Assembly (NCBI RefSeq): GCF_014836645.1
Contig: NZ_JACSQM010000010.1
Location: 27,507-91,506, forward strand
DNA from: Fictibacillus norfolkensis
GTDB taxonomy: Bacteria > Bacillota > Bacilli > Bacillales > Fictibacillaceae
DNA: 64,000 bases
Direction: 5' to 3'
Shown: positions 16,085 through 24,841 of the stretch, piece by piece
Numbering within the stretch: position 1 is the stretch's first letter
Layout of the letters: each line of letters begins with the position of its first letter
Program-made: the position numbers and the translations under genes
Notes under the pieces: generated by a model
Seen by the model: only the letters and a program-made list of their open reading frames with translations
Databases searched by the model: none
What the model was told of the DNA's origin: nothing

Positions 16085-18004
16085 TCATCTAATCATACTT
16101 GTTTTTTCACTTTTCTTAAGGCTTTTTGATTCAGCAATAAATGTTGTAAAATAACTTGTAAACTCTGATTCTCCTGAGTAAGAAATACAAAGGTAGTTTT
16201 GTGCTCTTGTCATAGCAATATAAAGCAACGACACTTCTTTTTCTTTACTTTCTTCTAGAGGGAAAGGCATGCTGTCGGTGTTCACTACGAAAACGGATTG
16301 AAAGTCTAGTCCTTTACTGCTTTCAATTGTACTGATCTTTACTGATTCTTCTTCTTTTACAAAATTCCGTTTGGAACCTTCATGTTCGGTTAACCAATAG
16401 TAAGGGATATTATGCTTTTTAAATGTGCGAATAATTGTATCGGTTACAGCGAGCTTATTCGTCTTTCTAACTCGATAAAGAATCAACATTTCGGAATATG
16501 GTACTTTACGAATTTCATGAAGCTTCTTTATGGTTCGTGCTACTTTTTCCATTTCTTCAGTGAAATTGGTAGCTTCCAACACAAATGGTTCTGGTCCCTT
16601 ACGTTTCGTTCCTTGTGGATGAATAATTTCAACGCCTTCAGTCTGGCCTTGGATCACTTTTGTATTTAACTGAGAATGTTCTCGGTAAAAATCCCAGGCA
16701 AACTTTACAATTTGAGCTGAATTTCTATAGTTGATATTCAAAATTTTAGATCGCCCTTGGAAACTCATTCCTGTGTCTTGGACATAGCTTGTTTTTCTTT
16801 TATAAATGTTTTGTGCACGATCTTCTACGATTAACAAAGACTGTGTATACGGATTTAACAAACGGCTAACCAATCCTAGCCATGACGGTTCAAAGTCTTG
16901 TCCTTCATCTATTAACACCGCATCATATTTGGGTAAAATAGCTTCGTTTTGATCGATCTTTTCAAGTATAGTCGGAATTTGATATTCATTAATCTTCAAA
17001 TCTTGCTTCAACCATTGATGGAAGTTACGAATCATAATGTTGTCACTCACTTCCTTTACTTCAGGCATTTGTACAAAATCAAAAAGATCCTCAGGCTCCG
17101 AAAGTTTAGCATGAACCATTTGACGAATGCTTTGAGCGAGTGAAATGTTATAGCACAGAATCAATACTTTCCAGTCAGGATGTTCTTTCACAATCATCTT
17201 CGCTCTCGAAGCTAGGATTAAGGTCTTGCCACTACCCGCTACTCCTCGAATGAGTCGATTCTTATCTCCTAATTGTTTTGCAAGATTCTCCTGATGAAGA
17301 TCCATGACTTTAATATCTTTTAAAGACAACAACAGCTGATCTTGATAAGGAACGGCTTGTTTAAATTCCGCACTAATTCGCACCTCAGGGAACAAATGAT
17401 AACGTATGGCTGCGATCTCTTCATTTGATAATGGTTCTTTTAGCCGGTAAGGCACGATAAACATATCAAGGATTTTCTCCATCAATAACTCTTCTGAGAA
17501 GTGTTCATTTTCTGGATCAATTTCGTCTCTTGCTAACGTTAAGCTTGGTTCAAGTATTGAATATAAGTTATCTCTCACCATATCTTTTTGATAGAGACGG
17601 GTGAAAACAACACCATAACCAAAAGGAAACTTCAGCTGAAATTGATACTTCCCTTCTGTTTGAATGAGGCTTTTATCTTTTTTCAATACATTACTTATAT
17701 GAAATGCGTATTCTCTAGCTTGTTTTAAAGGGTTCTTCACAGTTGCTTGCGATCCATTCGCAGCTGAAATAACCCAGTCATCTGAATTAAGTTGATATAA
17801 CGTGTTCCTTGTATAATCCTTCACTTCTAACACTATTAACCCTAGATCTGGTCCTAAAATAACAAAGTCTGGACGCCGTCCTTGGGTTTCTGGCTCATAG
17901 TACACGATATAATCATCAGGTAAGTAGTTTTTAAGTGTATGGAATAATAGTCGTTCGCCGGCTGTGGCAGAAGATCGTATTGTAAGTGGAACCATGTATG
18001 CCAT
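16085..18004 (-). CDS. NERD-domain UvrD-like helicase
   Basis: Start chosen at ATG 18004 behind AGGTG, giving 639 residues. An N-terminal NERD (nuclease-related) domain spans about residues 10-120, with SATAGERLLFHTLKNYLPDD and the nuclease-like core RRPDFVILGPDLGLIVLEVK (D...ExK). It is followed by a superfamily 1 helicase: Walker A GVAGSGKT near residue 255, Walker B VLIDEGQDFEPSW near 365, motif IV/V IESSKGLDFQSVFVV, and motif VI LLYIAMTRAQNYL. The fusion suggests DNA processing coupled to cleavage. NERD helicases occur in accessory and defence-associated loci; the real substrate is unknown. Confidence 0.85.
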   Translation of the reverse strand: MAYMVPLTIRSSATAGERLLFHTLKNYLPDDYIVYYEPETQGRRPDFVILGPDLGLIVLEVKDYTRNTLYQLNSDDWVISAANGSQATVKNPLKQAREYAFHISNVLKKDKSLIQTEGKYQFQLKFPFGYGVVFTRLYQKDMVRDNLYSILEPSLTLARDEIDPENEHFSEELLMEKILDMFIVPYRLKEPLSNEEIAAIRYHLFPEVRISAEFKQAVPYQDQLLLSLKDIKVMDLHQENLAKQLGDKNRLIRGVAGSGKTLILASRAKMIVKEHPDWKVLILCYNISLAQSIRQMVHAKLSEPEDLFDFVQMPEVKEVSDNIMIRNFHQWLKQDLKINEYQIPTILEKIDQNEAILPKYDAVLIDEGQDFEPSWLGLVSRLLNPYTQSLLIVEDRAQNIYKRKTSYVQDTGMSFQGRSKILNINYRNSAQIVKFAWDFYREHSQLNTKVIQGQTEGVEIIHPQGTKRKGPEPFVLEATNFTEEMEKVARTIKKLHEIRKVPYSEMLILYRVRKTNKLAVTDTIIRTFKKHNIPYYWLTEHEGSKRNFVKEEESVKISTIESSKGLDFQSVFVVNTDSMPFPLEESKEKEVSLLYIAMTRAQNYLCISYSGESEFTSYFTTFIAESKSLKKSEKTSMIR

Positions 18005-18166
18005 GACATTCACCTATCTCATTTTTATTCAAAATTTTTTTACAATATTAGACATCTTTCTATCATTCTCTTAAAAAAACTAGTAAAAATCAACTATTGT
18101 TTGTAAACTTTACCAAATTTTATTATGCTATACCTATACATATCTCGTGAAAACGGAGTGACGATT

Positions 18167-18823
18167 GTGATTAAATACCTAGTATCCTTATTTAAGAGTG
18201 GAACTACAACACCTAGTACTGGATCTCTTCATCTCTATCAACAAAATCAATCTGAGTTACAGAAAATAATAAATAGCCCATTTCCAAGAGGTCAGGCGAC
18301 AGGTTATGTATTCTTCGTACAGGATCAACAAACTGGTAATTTCCAGATTGGAAAAACCACACAAATTGAAAAACGAATGAATGGGTTCACTGTGAACTTA
18401 TCTTTCAAAAACGAGCTGATTTATCTTGTAAAGTCAGGCAACCAACATCAAACAGAAGCTGCCTTTCATGATCACTTCACTAACAAACGTGTAAAAGGTG
18501 AATGGTATACCCTTAGTTCAGAGAATCTTACATGGTTAAGAACCGGAAATTATTCAAGATTCATTGAGGATACAATTAACGATAAAGGAATAATTAAAGA
18601 AGCGATTGACTCACGTAGAGTTCCCCTTACACCTAAACAAGAAGAATACGCGAGGTCTCTTATACATAATTTAGAGCATTATGAGATGGTATCTGATGAT
18701 ATAGAATTATCTAAGAAAGACCTGGATCGTCTGATTATGTACTTTAAATTCAAAAATAAAGGAACGATTGTGAATATGGTTAAGGAAGGGATATTGAAGG
18801 AGAAAAGCTCCTTAAGGATGTAG
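18167..18823 (+). CDS. GIY-YIG nuclease-family protein (T5orf172/MUG113 type)
   Basis: GGAG with 8-nt spacing precedes GTG 18167; an upstream ATG at 18125 has no site. The 218-residue protein has the GIY-YIG variant TGYVFFVQDQ...FQIGKTTQIEKRM, the continuation KNELIYLVKSGNQHQTEAAF, and the C-terminal HDHFTNKRVKGEWYTLS typical of T5orf172/MUG113 proteins. The last ~80 residues (TPKQEEYARSLIHNLEHYEM...) form a helical extension. It is divergent from the NERD helicase across a 160-bp promoter region, so the two may be co-regulated. Confidence 0.75.
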   Translation: MIKYLVSLFKSGTTTPSTGSLHLYQQNQSELQKIINSPFPRGQATGYVFFVQDQQTGNFQIGKTTQIEKRMNGFTVNLSFKNELIYLVKSGNQHQTEAAFHDHFTNKRVKGEWYTLSSENLTWLRTGNYSRFIEDTINDKGIIKEAIDSRRVPLTPKQEEYARSLIHNLEHYEMVSDDIELSKKDLDRLIMYFKFKNKGTIVNMVKEGILKEKSSLRM

Positions 18824-18885
18824 AAATTATTAATTAAGGCCTTTGTCTGAATATCTATGACTATGTTCAAACAATAAACCTAATA

Positions 18886-18930
18886 ATAAAAAGGCTAGAG
18901 TCCGGTAGTACAATACCTGCTCTAGCCTTT
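18886..18930. terminator. Convergent bidirectional terminator
   Basis: GGCTAGAG (18893-18900) pairs with CTCTAGCC (18920-18927), with A-run and T-rich flanks, between the GIY-YIG gene and the convergent PH-domain gene. Confidence 0.7.
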
Positions 18931-18952
18931 CTAAGTTTATATTTTATGCTTC

Positions 18953-19567
18953 CTAAATATTTGCAAGTATCTTATTCGCAACACGTATCATCTGTTCTTT
19001 ATCAAAGATCTCATCAAATTCAAGTCGCTTAACACCATATTGCATGTATAAACCCTTTTCTAACATTCCATCATTAAACCATTTAATATCCCTAATAGTT
19101 TGATATCGAAATTTTTGTTGGAAGCTTAATGACTTATCTACAAACCATACTCGTTTGTTGGTAGCGATTAAGTAGCCTTTAATTTCTTTTTTACTGCTTT
19201 TATCAAACTCACAAAATAAGAATGTTAACCCTCTTTCGTCAGGCTCAAACACATTTCGGATAAGAGATTGAAAGAATGCCTTATTATTTCTTACTTCGTT
19301 AAATTCGTAAGTCGGGTAAGAGTCAATTACTATTGACTTTAATAGATTTTCAACCTCTTGTTTTTCTTTTGCTTTTTGAGCTTCAAGTTGTTGCTGGCGT
19401 TCTTCAGCTGCATGTTTTCTTTTCATACGCTTTTGTTCTTTCACAGCTTCTTTACTACTTCGATAAGTTTGAACCTTTTCTTTTACTAGTACATTATCTT
19501 GATTCTTAGTTAAAAGCTTTACGAATAAATCTTCTGTTTTATAACATATTCTTTGATAAATCCCCAT
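18953..19567 (-). CDS. Coiled-coil protein with YokE-like bacterial PH domain
   Basis: Of 204 residues, the middle ~60 (SSKEAVKEQKRMKRKHAAEE onward) are a charged coiled coil. The C-terminal ~100 form a bacterial PH domain: LTFLFCEFDKSSKKEIKGYL, IATNKRVWFVDKSLSFQQKF, and RDIKWFNDGMLEKGLYMQYG match the YokE-like PH pattern. No membrane segment. Such domains are found in short-lived stress or surface-associated proteins; function unknown. It lies 12 nt after the YHYH protein gene and is probably co-transcribed. Confidence 0.65.
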   Translation of the reverse strand: MGIYQRICYKTEDLFVKLLTKNQDNVLVKEKVQTYRSSKEAVKEQKRMKRKHAAEERQQQLEAQKAKEKQEVENLLKSIVIDSYPTYEFNEVRNNKAFFQSLIRNVFEPDERGLTFLFCEFDKSSKKEIKGYLIATNKRVWFVDKSLSFQQKFRYQTIRDIKWFNDGMLEKGLYMQYGVKRLEFDEIFDKEQMIRVANKILANI

Positions 19568-19579
19568 CTTACTCTCTCC

Positions 19580-20785
19580 TTAAGCTACCATTTTACGAGC
19601 CACATAGAATCGTCTTCCTAACCAAGCAGCTATTCCTAAACCAAAAATCATTGTGTTAGCTTCATCATCTTCCTGGGCAGCTTGTTTTCCTAATCCGTAA
19701 TGATACTCATACACTGTTTCAGCTTTCATGTATTTTTGAGGGACTTCATATTTTTCTTCATTGCTACCCATCTCATAAGCTTCTTCTGCAATTTTTCCAA
19801 TTTCATTATTCGATTTGAATCCTTCTTTATACCAACTGATATATTTTTCTTTCTTAAGAGCAGGCTTTTTATAGGAAATCATGGTAAAGGCGGCATTATA
19901 ACCCATTTTTAAATACTTTTCTTTTAATTCATTCTGACCTTTCTCGTATCCAGATAGGTATGCGTTTATTAAAGTTTGACTTACATTCTTAGGCGTATTC
20001 TTAATATCCTTTGTTCCATCTTTAAGACCTTTTTCTTGAAAACTAACAATCTGTGCTTCTTCTTTCTCTTTTAATGCTCTGTTAAAACCATTTTCGAATT
20101 CTTGTTTTAAGGCTGCATTATTCTGATACTTTGCAGGAAGAACTAACTTTCCCTGTTTCTTTTCAGCTTCATATCCTTCCTTCTCAACAGCTACTTTCTG
20201 GTATTCAAACTTTTGCATTCCTTCAGAATACCCTTTAGCATAACCAGTGTCATAACCAGATTGGTAAGCTACTGAACCAGTAGAAGAATCATTTTCTTCT
20301 GCACCTTTTGTTCCATCGTTCAATCCTTTTTGATAGCCAGCTTTTTCACCCTTTGCTGTGTCTTGCTGTTCAATTTGTTTTGGACTGCCGTTAATTTTCG
20401 CAGTATCATATCCACTTGGAACTTCACACGGAATACCATCATCTACAGCATTACCGAAGCCATCTAATCTCTCCGGATCATTTGTAGCTGAATAGCCTTT
20501 TGCATTCCAGTAAGCTACAACTTCCTCATAGTTAGCAAAATCTGTACAGTCTTTATCACTGCGTGTTGCAGGAGCCTGTTTTGGTGCCGGCGTAGGTGCT
20601 GGAGTTGATCCACCGCTTGAACCTCCACCATTATGATAGTGATACCCTGTACATAATCCTTTTGCCTGAGACTTTGCTGAACAGTTATGTCCTCCACTAC
20701 CGTCAGTTCTACCTGAGTGAGCATACCCTTGGTGAGGTAGAACTAATATCACAAAAGCCATTATAAAAACTAAATACTTCCCCAT
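19580..20785 (-). CDS. Secreted YHYH- and Excalibur-domain protein with Gly-Tyr repeats
   Basis: Start set at ATG 20785 behind AGGGAG; the signal peptide is GKYLVFIMAFVILVLPHQGY-AHS. Domains: a YHYH module (SGRTDGSGGHNCSA...GLCTGYHYHNGG), a Ser/Pro/Ala linker, then an Excalibur-like Ca-binding module with DKDCTDFANYEEVVAYW and FGNAVDDGIPCE (two Cys, Asp-rich). The remaining ~270 residues repeat YxxGYxxGxxxG-like units (QSGYDTGYAKGYSEG, YLSGYEKGQNE, YNAAFT...) and end in a hydrophobic helix plus RRFYVARKMVA, a possible membrane anchor. A surface role is likely. Excalibur domains often accompany secreted nucleases, but no nuclease domain is seen. Confidence 0.65.
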   Translation of the reverse strand: MGKYLVFIMAFVILVLPHQGYAHSGRTDGSGGHNCSAKSQAKGLCTGYHYHNGGGSSGGSTPAPTPAPKQAPATRSDKDCTDFANYEEVVAYWNAKGYSATNDPERLDGFGNAVDDGIPCEVPSGYDTAKINGSPKQIEQQDTAKGEKAGYQKGLNDGTKGAEENDSSTGSVAYQSGYDTGYAKGYSEGMQKFEYQKVAVEKEGYEAEKKQGKLVLPAKYQNNAALKQEFENGFNRALKEKEEAQIVSFQEKGLKDGTKDIKNTPKNVSQTLINAYLSGYEKGQNELKEKYLKMGYNAAFTMISYKKPALKKEKYISWYKEGFKSNNEIGKIAEEAYEMGSNEEKYEVPQKYMKAETVYEYHYGLGKQAAQEDDEANTMIFGLGIAAWLGRRFYVARKMVA

Positions 20786-20943
20786 GTTCCCTATCTCCCT
20801 TTGTTGCTTTTTCATTTATTTCCAGATTTAATAGTAATGTCTAATTAATATTATTTCAATAAAATTTTCGTTGGAAATGTGTTTTTCTTCTAAATAACCC
20901 CCTAAAACAAAATCTAATATTCGAATATAAAACCTTTATTTAT

Positions 20944-20979
20944 ACAAAAAAGAAACACTAGTTTTTGACCAGAGTTTCT
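20944..20979 (-). terminator. Terminator after the hydrolase-gene neighbourhood
   Basis: AGAAACACTAGT (20951-20962) against ACCAGAGTTTCT (20968-20979) makes a 12-bp stem with two imperfect pairs and a T-run on the minus strand; it ends the 21039-21845 gene. Confidence 0.55.
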
Positions 20980-21038
20980 GATTTATTTGGATTATTTATT
21001 CTATTATTTGAACAATACGGGATTTTTGAATAGTAAAC

Positions 21039-21845
21039 TTAGCTTAAACGATCTAACCACTCATTTATATGTACTTTCAACAGTTCACCTTGTTCTATAT
21101 GCAAATTATGCCCAGCAACATCCAACACCAAAAAAGTAGCCCTCGGATACTTATCAAGTAAGTCATAAACATCCTTATAACCCGTAACATGGTCCTGCCT
21201 ACCTGTTATAAATACACACGGTTTCTCAAACACTTCCTGGTCGATCTTAAACGTATACCCATAAGCTCCTGAGATTTTCTCTAAGAACGCTGGATCTGCG
21301 ACCTTCAATCCAACCACCACTTCCTCCCTGTACCTTTTCCACGTGTATTCATTTAACTTCACATGAATGCCCTTAAAGTCTTCTCTTTCTTCTTCTGTTA
21401 GTGTGGCTAAGAATTCATGATCCACTTCTATATTGGTTTGTTCTGGTAATGTTCGTTCACTGTGATTGGGTAAAATCATCGGACAGATAAGCGCTGCACC
21501 CATTACTCGCTCTGGTTTTTTCGCGATGATGCCTCTTATGATATAACCAGCGTACGACTGACCAGCCAGTAAGAATGATTGGTCTGGTAATAACGTATCG
21601 ATAAATTGAATAATTGCTTGAAGCATCTCATCGGAGTTTTGAATGGTTTCATAGCCTTTCGTCTGCCCCATTCCTGGCAGGTCAATATAGATGCGTCTGT
21701 ATCCATCCCTCTCTTGAAAGATGGGTTCCATGCAGCCTTTCATCAACCGGTGATCGGGTGAGAATCCGTGAATCATCACGATCGGTGTTCCACTTCCGTA
21801 TTCTTCATAATAGATGTTCGCTTTCTGTACTTGGCAATACGACAT
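21039..21845 (-). CDS. Alpha/beta hydrolase
   Basis: The 268-residue protein has GTPIVMIHGFSPDHRLM (oxyanion-hole region), the nucleophile elbow LLAGQSYAGYIIRG with Ser in G-x-S-x-G, the acid FITGRQDHVTGYKD, and the catalytic His in LVLDVAGHNLHIE. This is a complete Ser-Asp-His triad. Substrate unknown. GGAGTGTTGAAAT precedes the ATG. It is divergent from two small membrane-protein genes. Confidence 0.85.
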   Translation of the reverse strand: MSYCQVQKANIYYEEYGSGTPIVMIHGFSPDHRLMKGCMEPIFQERDGYRRIYIDLPGMGQTKGYETIQNSDEMLQAIIQFIDTLLPDQSFLLAGQSYAGYIIRGIIAKKPERVMGAALICPMILPNHSERTLPEQTNIEVDHEFLATLTEEEREDFKGIHVKLNEYTWKRYREEVVVGLKVADPAFLEKISGAYGYTFKIDQEVFEKPCVFITGRQDHVTGYKDVYDLLDKYPRATFLVLDVAGHNLHIEQGELLKVHINEWLDRLS

Positions 21846-21974
21846 ATTTCAACACTCCTTCTCTATAAAGGGGGTTCTCTGTCATTGAAGAAATTCCTTC
21901 TATTTTGGATCGAAACAAATATCATAACGGTGTTGTGTTAAAATGGGATAAGAAAATGACGGGGAGGGGTCTGT

Positions 21975-22157
21975 CTGAAGAACTTCTTGATTCGATTGTT
22001 ATTTGCTGTGAGAACTGGACTCCTCACGTATGGAATTCTAATACTGTTTTACTTAGATGATGGTTATGGTTCAAACAAGATTATCATTCCCTTTGGAGTA
22101 GCTGGAGGATGGATTGGGTGGTATGTGTATCGTTACAGAACGTCTAAAAAACATTGA
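21975..22157 (+). CDS. Small two-span membrane protein with apparent CTG start
   Basis: GGGGAGG (21961-21967) lies 7 nt before CTG AAG AAC at 21975, and an in-frame TGA sits just upstream of that site, so no ATG, GTG or TTG is available before TTG 21987, which is too far away. The 60-residue product has helices FLIRLLFAVRTGLLTYGILI and IIIPFGVAGGWIGWYVYRY. It aligns end to end with the next gene (LKNFLIRLLF/LKAYFIRLAF; IPFGVAGGWIGWYVY/LPLGLAGGYGALYVY), where the equivalent codon is TTG. That supports CTG as the true start and a tandem duplication. Confidence 0.6.
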   Translation: MKNFLIRLLFAVRTGLLTYGILILFYLDDGYGSNKIIIPFGVAGGWIGWYVYRYRTSKKH

Positions 22158-22199
22158 ACGTAAGCAAGTGAAAGATAGAGTATTGAAGGAGCGGTTAGT

Positions 22200-22394
22200 T
22201 TGAAAGCTTATTTTATCCGGTTAGCGTTTAGCATTATGTCGATGGTGATCATTTATGGGATATTCTTTTTATTAGGATGGCACACGAAGAACTTTGCCCC
22301 TTTCATCATCCTGCCTCTTGGTTTAGCAGGTGGTTATGGTGCGCTGTATGTATATAAAATGATTCAAGAAGCAAAAGCGAAGGAGCAATTCTAA
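22200..22394 (+). CDS. Small two-span membrane protein, tandem paralogue
   Basis: Starts at TTG 22200 behind AAGGAG. The 64 residues contain the helices FIRLAFSIMSMVIIYGIFFL and FIILPLGLAGGYGALYVYKM and a charged tail. It is a paralogue of the preceding 60-residue protein, 42 nt upstream, and is followed directly by a terminator. Function unknown. Confidence 0.65.
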   Translation: MKAYFIRLAFSIMSMVIIYGIFFLLGWHTKNFAPFIILPLGLAGGYGALYVYKMIQEAKAKEQF

Positions 22395-22396
22395 AG

Positions 22397-22445
22397 AAAA
22401 AGGACAGGTAGGAAGCCATCATAACTTCTAACCTGTCCTTTTCTA
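22397..22445 (+). terminator. Terminator of the tandem small-membrane-protein operon
   Basis: AGGACAGGTAGGAAG (22402-22416) pairs with CTTCTAACCTGTCCT (22426-22440) and is followed by TTTCT. Confidence 0.75.
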
Positions 22446-22563
22446 TTAGAAAACGGAACACTTCGTTTTACAGTTTTTTGCGAGTGAGTAAACCGCTCAT
22501 TTGCCTTGCTTGCTTTTTTTGATGTAACAAAAAATGCCCATCTAGATTGATAAAGAGTCTTAT

Positions 22564-23367
22564 TTACTTTTGACAGTTCGGACAATAAAACGACTTATGC
22601 GAGGAATGATCCACTCTCTCAATCGTCCCTCCACATCTCGGGCACTTCTCTCCTTCACGTTCATACACATACGTGTTTTCGTTATAACTACCTGTCTTCT
22701 TATCACCTTCATACATTGGAAAATCCATATATCCGCCAAATTGAACCGCTCTTGCAAGAACAGGTCTGATGCTATCAAAGAGATTGTTTCTTTCCCCATC
22801 AGAGAGCTCATTCGCTTTTCGAAAAGGATGTATTTTCGCTTCGAAACAGATCTCATCGGAATAACAGTTTCCGATTCCAGCTATAAAGGATTGCTCAACT
22901 AACAATGGTTTGAGTGCCCCTTTTTTCCGCTCTAATCTTTGCAAAAACTCTTCTCGCTGCAGTTCAAATGGTTCTGGCCCAATTTCGCTCAGCTTTTCAT
23001 CTAGTTCCGATTTACTTAGTAAATGTAGATACCCTAGTCGGAGACCAATAAAGTTAAGTTGTAGCTCTCCAAAGGAAAGAATGATCTGTTTCGTTCGATC
23101 TGGGCTGTTTTTAGAAGTTCCGAGAAACATCAGTCCTCCTAGCATCAAGTGAAGCAATAGAAACTTACCCGAACTTAATTCAAAGATTAGATGCTTTGCT
23201 CTTCTTTTGACGAAGGTGATATTGGACCCTTTTACATAGTCGATAAAAGTTTGAACCCCTGTGTTAATGGACTTCTCTCTGTTGATCACTACATCCGTAA
23301 TCGGCTTATGTCGGATATTGTGGTTTAAAAACTCACGATACGTTTCCATCTCTGGCAGCTCAGGCAT
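22564..23367 (-). CDS. mutM: Formamidopyrimidine-DNA glycosylase (Fpg/MutM/Nei family)
   Basis: The 267-residue protein starts with MPELPEMETYR, so the catalytic Pro2 and Glu3 are present. The H2TH region reads LLVEQSFIAGIGNCYSDEIC, and the C-terminal zinc finger is CPRCGGTIE...YCPNCQK. It excises oxidised purines (8-oxoguanine) with AP-lyase activity. HLMLGG replaces the usual HLRM-type loop, and the gene is not next to polA or coaE, so this may be a paralogue of the main MutM rather than the housekeeping copy. Confidence 0.85.
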   Translation of the reverse strand: MPELPEMETYREFLNHNIRHKPITDVVINREKSINTGVQTFIDYVKGSNITFVKRRAKHLIFELSSGKFLLLHLMLGGLMFLGTSKNSPDRTKQIILSFGELQLNFIGLRLGYLHLLSKSELDEKLSEIGPEPFELQREEFLQRLERKKGALKPLLVEQSFIAGIGNCYSDEICFEAKIHPFRKANELSDGERNNLFDSIRPVLARAVQFGGYMDFPMYEGDKKTGSYNENTYVYEREGEKCPRCGGTIERVDHSSHKSFYCPNCQK

Positions 23368-23432
23368 GATTCCAACTCCTTAGATTGCATTCTCTCTTGT
23401 TAGTATTGAGTTGGTTGGATAATTTATGTAAA

Positions 23433-23463
23433 TAAAAAAAGCCGTATCAAAATGATCAGCTTT
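23433..23463 (-). terminator. Terminator of the phosphotransferase gene
   Basis: AAAGC...TGATCA against TGAT...GGCTTT forms an imperfect stem; TTTTTTT follows on the minus strand. Confidence 0.5.
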
Positions 23464-23477
23464 GTTTTGTGCATCTT

Positions 23478-24260
23478 TTATTCATTCGTTTTTTTGAGCC
23501 ACTCTGTTCCGTATTTCTGAATAAAACCAATATCGTCTCGATAATGATCAAGATGCCCCTCTTCTATCATCATTTGAAAAGCTTTGTCACCTTCACTCGC
23601 TTTTCTTATCATCGTTCTACATAACCCTTCTAATCGACGCAAAACCATTTCCAAATAACCACTATCTACTTTCTCACCGTACGCTTCAAAAAAACATTGG
23701 ACTCTTTGTTTGATCCGGTCTGCATGTTGCTCACGATTGTAAGTAACGTTCTTGCCAGTTTCATCTAGATAAAATCTGCTTAAAGGCACGCACGTGTAAA
23801 GGGTATAGGCAATGTTCCAAAGTCTTGGACCCGGACCCGCTACATCAAAATCAATGATTCCAACGGGTCGTTCATTATCAAAAATAATGTTATAAATGGC
23901 AAAATCATTATGGCAAAGTACTTCAAAAGGCTTTGGAGTGTAATCGATAGGCTGCCAACCTTCATCCAATGAAAAATCACTTACAGAATCGTGATAGAGC
24001 CGAAGCATTTTAGCTATTTCTTTTAACACATCGTTACACCACATGTATTCTTTCAAAGGGTAATGACCCGCTTCACCTTCAATAAAGGAAAGAATTTCTC
24101 TCCCTTTTTCATCAATGCCTAAAAACTTTGGAGCATAACTGAATCCTTTGTTTTTTAGGTGCTTTAATAGCTTGTGAACTTTAGGGCTTTCTGGTTTAAG
24201 TTCCCGTCGAACCGTATCTTCTAGACGATGTACGGTTGAGACATTTCCTCCAGTTAGTAT
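23478..24260 (-). CDS. Aminoglycoside phosphotransferase-family kinase lacking a normal start codon
   Basis: The conserved C-lobe is clear: FEVLCHNDFAIYNIIFDN (catalytic HxDxxxxN) and PVGIIDFDVAGPGPRLW (metal-binding D). The first canonical start in frame is TTG 24056, but the frame continues 68 codons upstream with genuine N-lobe sequence (GGNVSTVHRLEDTVRRELKP; GFSYAPKFLGIDEKGREIL). It runs to ATA 24260, immediately preceded by an in-frame TAG and by AAGGAGG at 24271-24277. So either ATA (10 nt from the site) starts translation, or the start was lost and the gene is decaying. Substrate of such chromosomal kinases is unknown. Confidence 0.65.
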   Translation of the reverse strand: MLTGGNVSTVHRLEDTVRRELKPESPKVHKLLKHLKNKGFSYAPKFLGIDEKGREILSFIEGEAGHYPLKEYMWCNDVLKEIAKMLRLYHDSVSDFSLDEGWQPIDYTPKPFEVLCHNDFAIYNIIFDNERPVGIIDFDVAGPGPRLWNIAYTLYTCVPLSRFYLDETGKNVTYNREQHADRIKQRVQCFFEAYGEKVDSGYLEMVLRRLEGLCRTMIRKASEGDKAFQMMIEEGHLDHYRDDIGFIQKYGTEWLKKTNE

Positions 24261-24299
24261 CTAATTTAAACCTCCTTGAAAACTCTCTACTACTGGCAT

Positions 24300-24749
24300 T
24301 TATAGAATTAAGTCCTGTTTATAAACTATTCCATGCTCTAAATAGACTTTTAACAGGGTTAAAGCTTCCCCCCAACCTGCAGCACATCCAATGCAGGCAC
24401 TCAAGTCTTTTTCTGAATTCGAATAGCCAGATTCATTAAGGTCTACTAATGTACCGTCTTTATAAGGTTCAAGTTTAATGGTTACTGTTGAACTTTGTTC
24501 TCCTGGTGACCACTGAAACACAAATTTTTGGTTTGGAATTGCTTCAAGTATTTCTCCGCCATCTTCAATCGTTACATTTTCACTACCGAAGTTCAGCCAC
24601 CTCATTCGAATTTCACCAGTTCCGTCTGGATTGATCTCTAAAGACGTGTCATCCGTAAACCAAGCATTCCAGCCTTGAGCTGTTGAAATGGTACGATACA
24701 CATCTTCTAATGGTACTTTAATATAAGTTTTATGGTTTATTTCTGGCAT
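24300..24749 (-). CDS. SRPBCC (AHSA1-like) domain protein
   Basis: The 149-residue protein has the START-like pattern: YIKVPLEDVYRTISTAQGWN then AWFTDDTSLEINPDGTGEIR, and the C-terminal GCAAGWGEALTLLKVYLEHG helix that closes the ligand pocket. Members bind hydrophobic ligands or act as Hsp90-activator-like proteins; role unknown. It lies 39 nt upstream of the phosphotransferase gene on the same strand. Confidence 0.8.
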   Translation of the reverse strand: MPEINHKTYIKVPLEDVYRTISTAQGWNAWFTDDTSLEINPDGTGEIRMRWLNFGSENVTIEDGGEILEAIPNQKFVFQWSPGEQSSTVTIKLEPYKDGTLVDLNESGYSNSEKDLSACIGCAAGWGEALTLLKVYLEHGIVYKQDLIL

Positions 24750-24841
24750 TTCTACAATCCTCCGTACGCTTATGGGTTTTCTTTATTAAAGAATTTCTAA
24801 CAATCATTCACTGAAAGAAGTTTTAAGATAGGTCCAATCTT

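Noticed and set aside
22391..22585. A 64-codon minus-strand open frame between the small-membrane-protein terminator and the mutM gene
   Set aside because: It runs through the terminator stem, has no ribosome binding site and overlaps the end of mutM; its basic composition looks like a chance frame.
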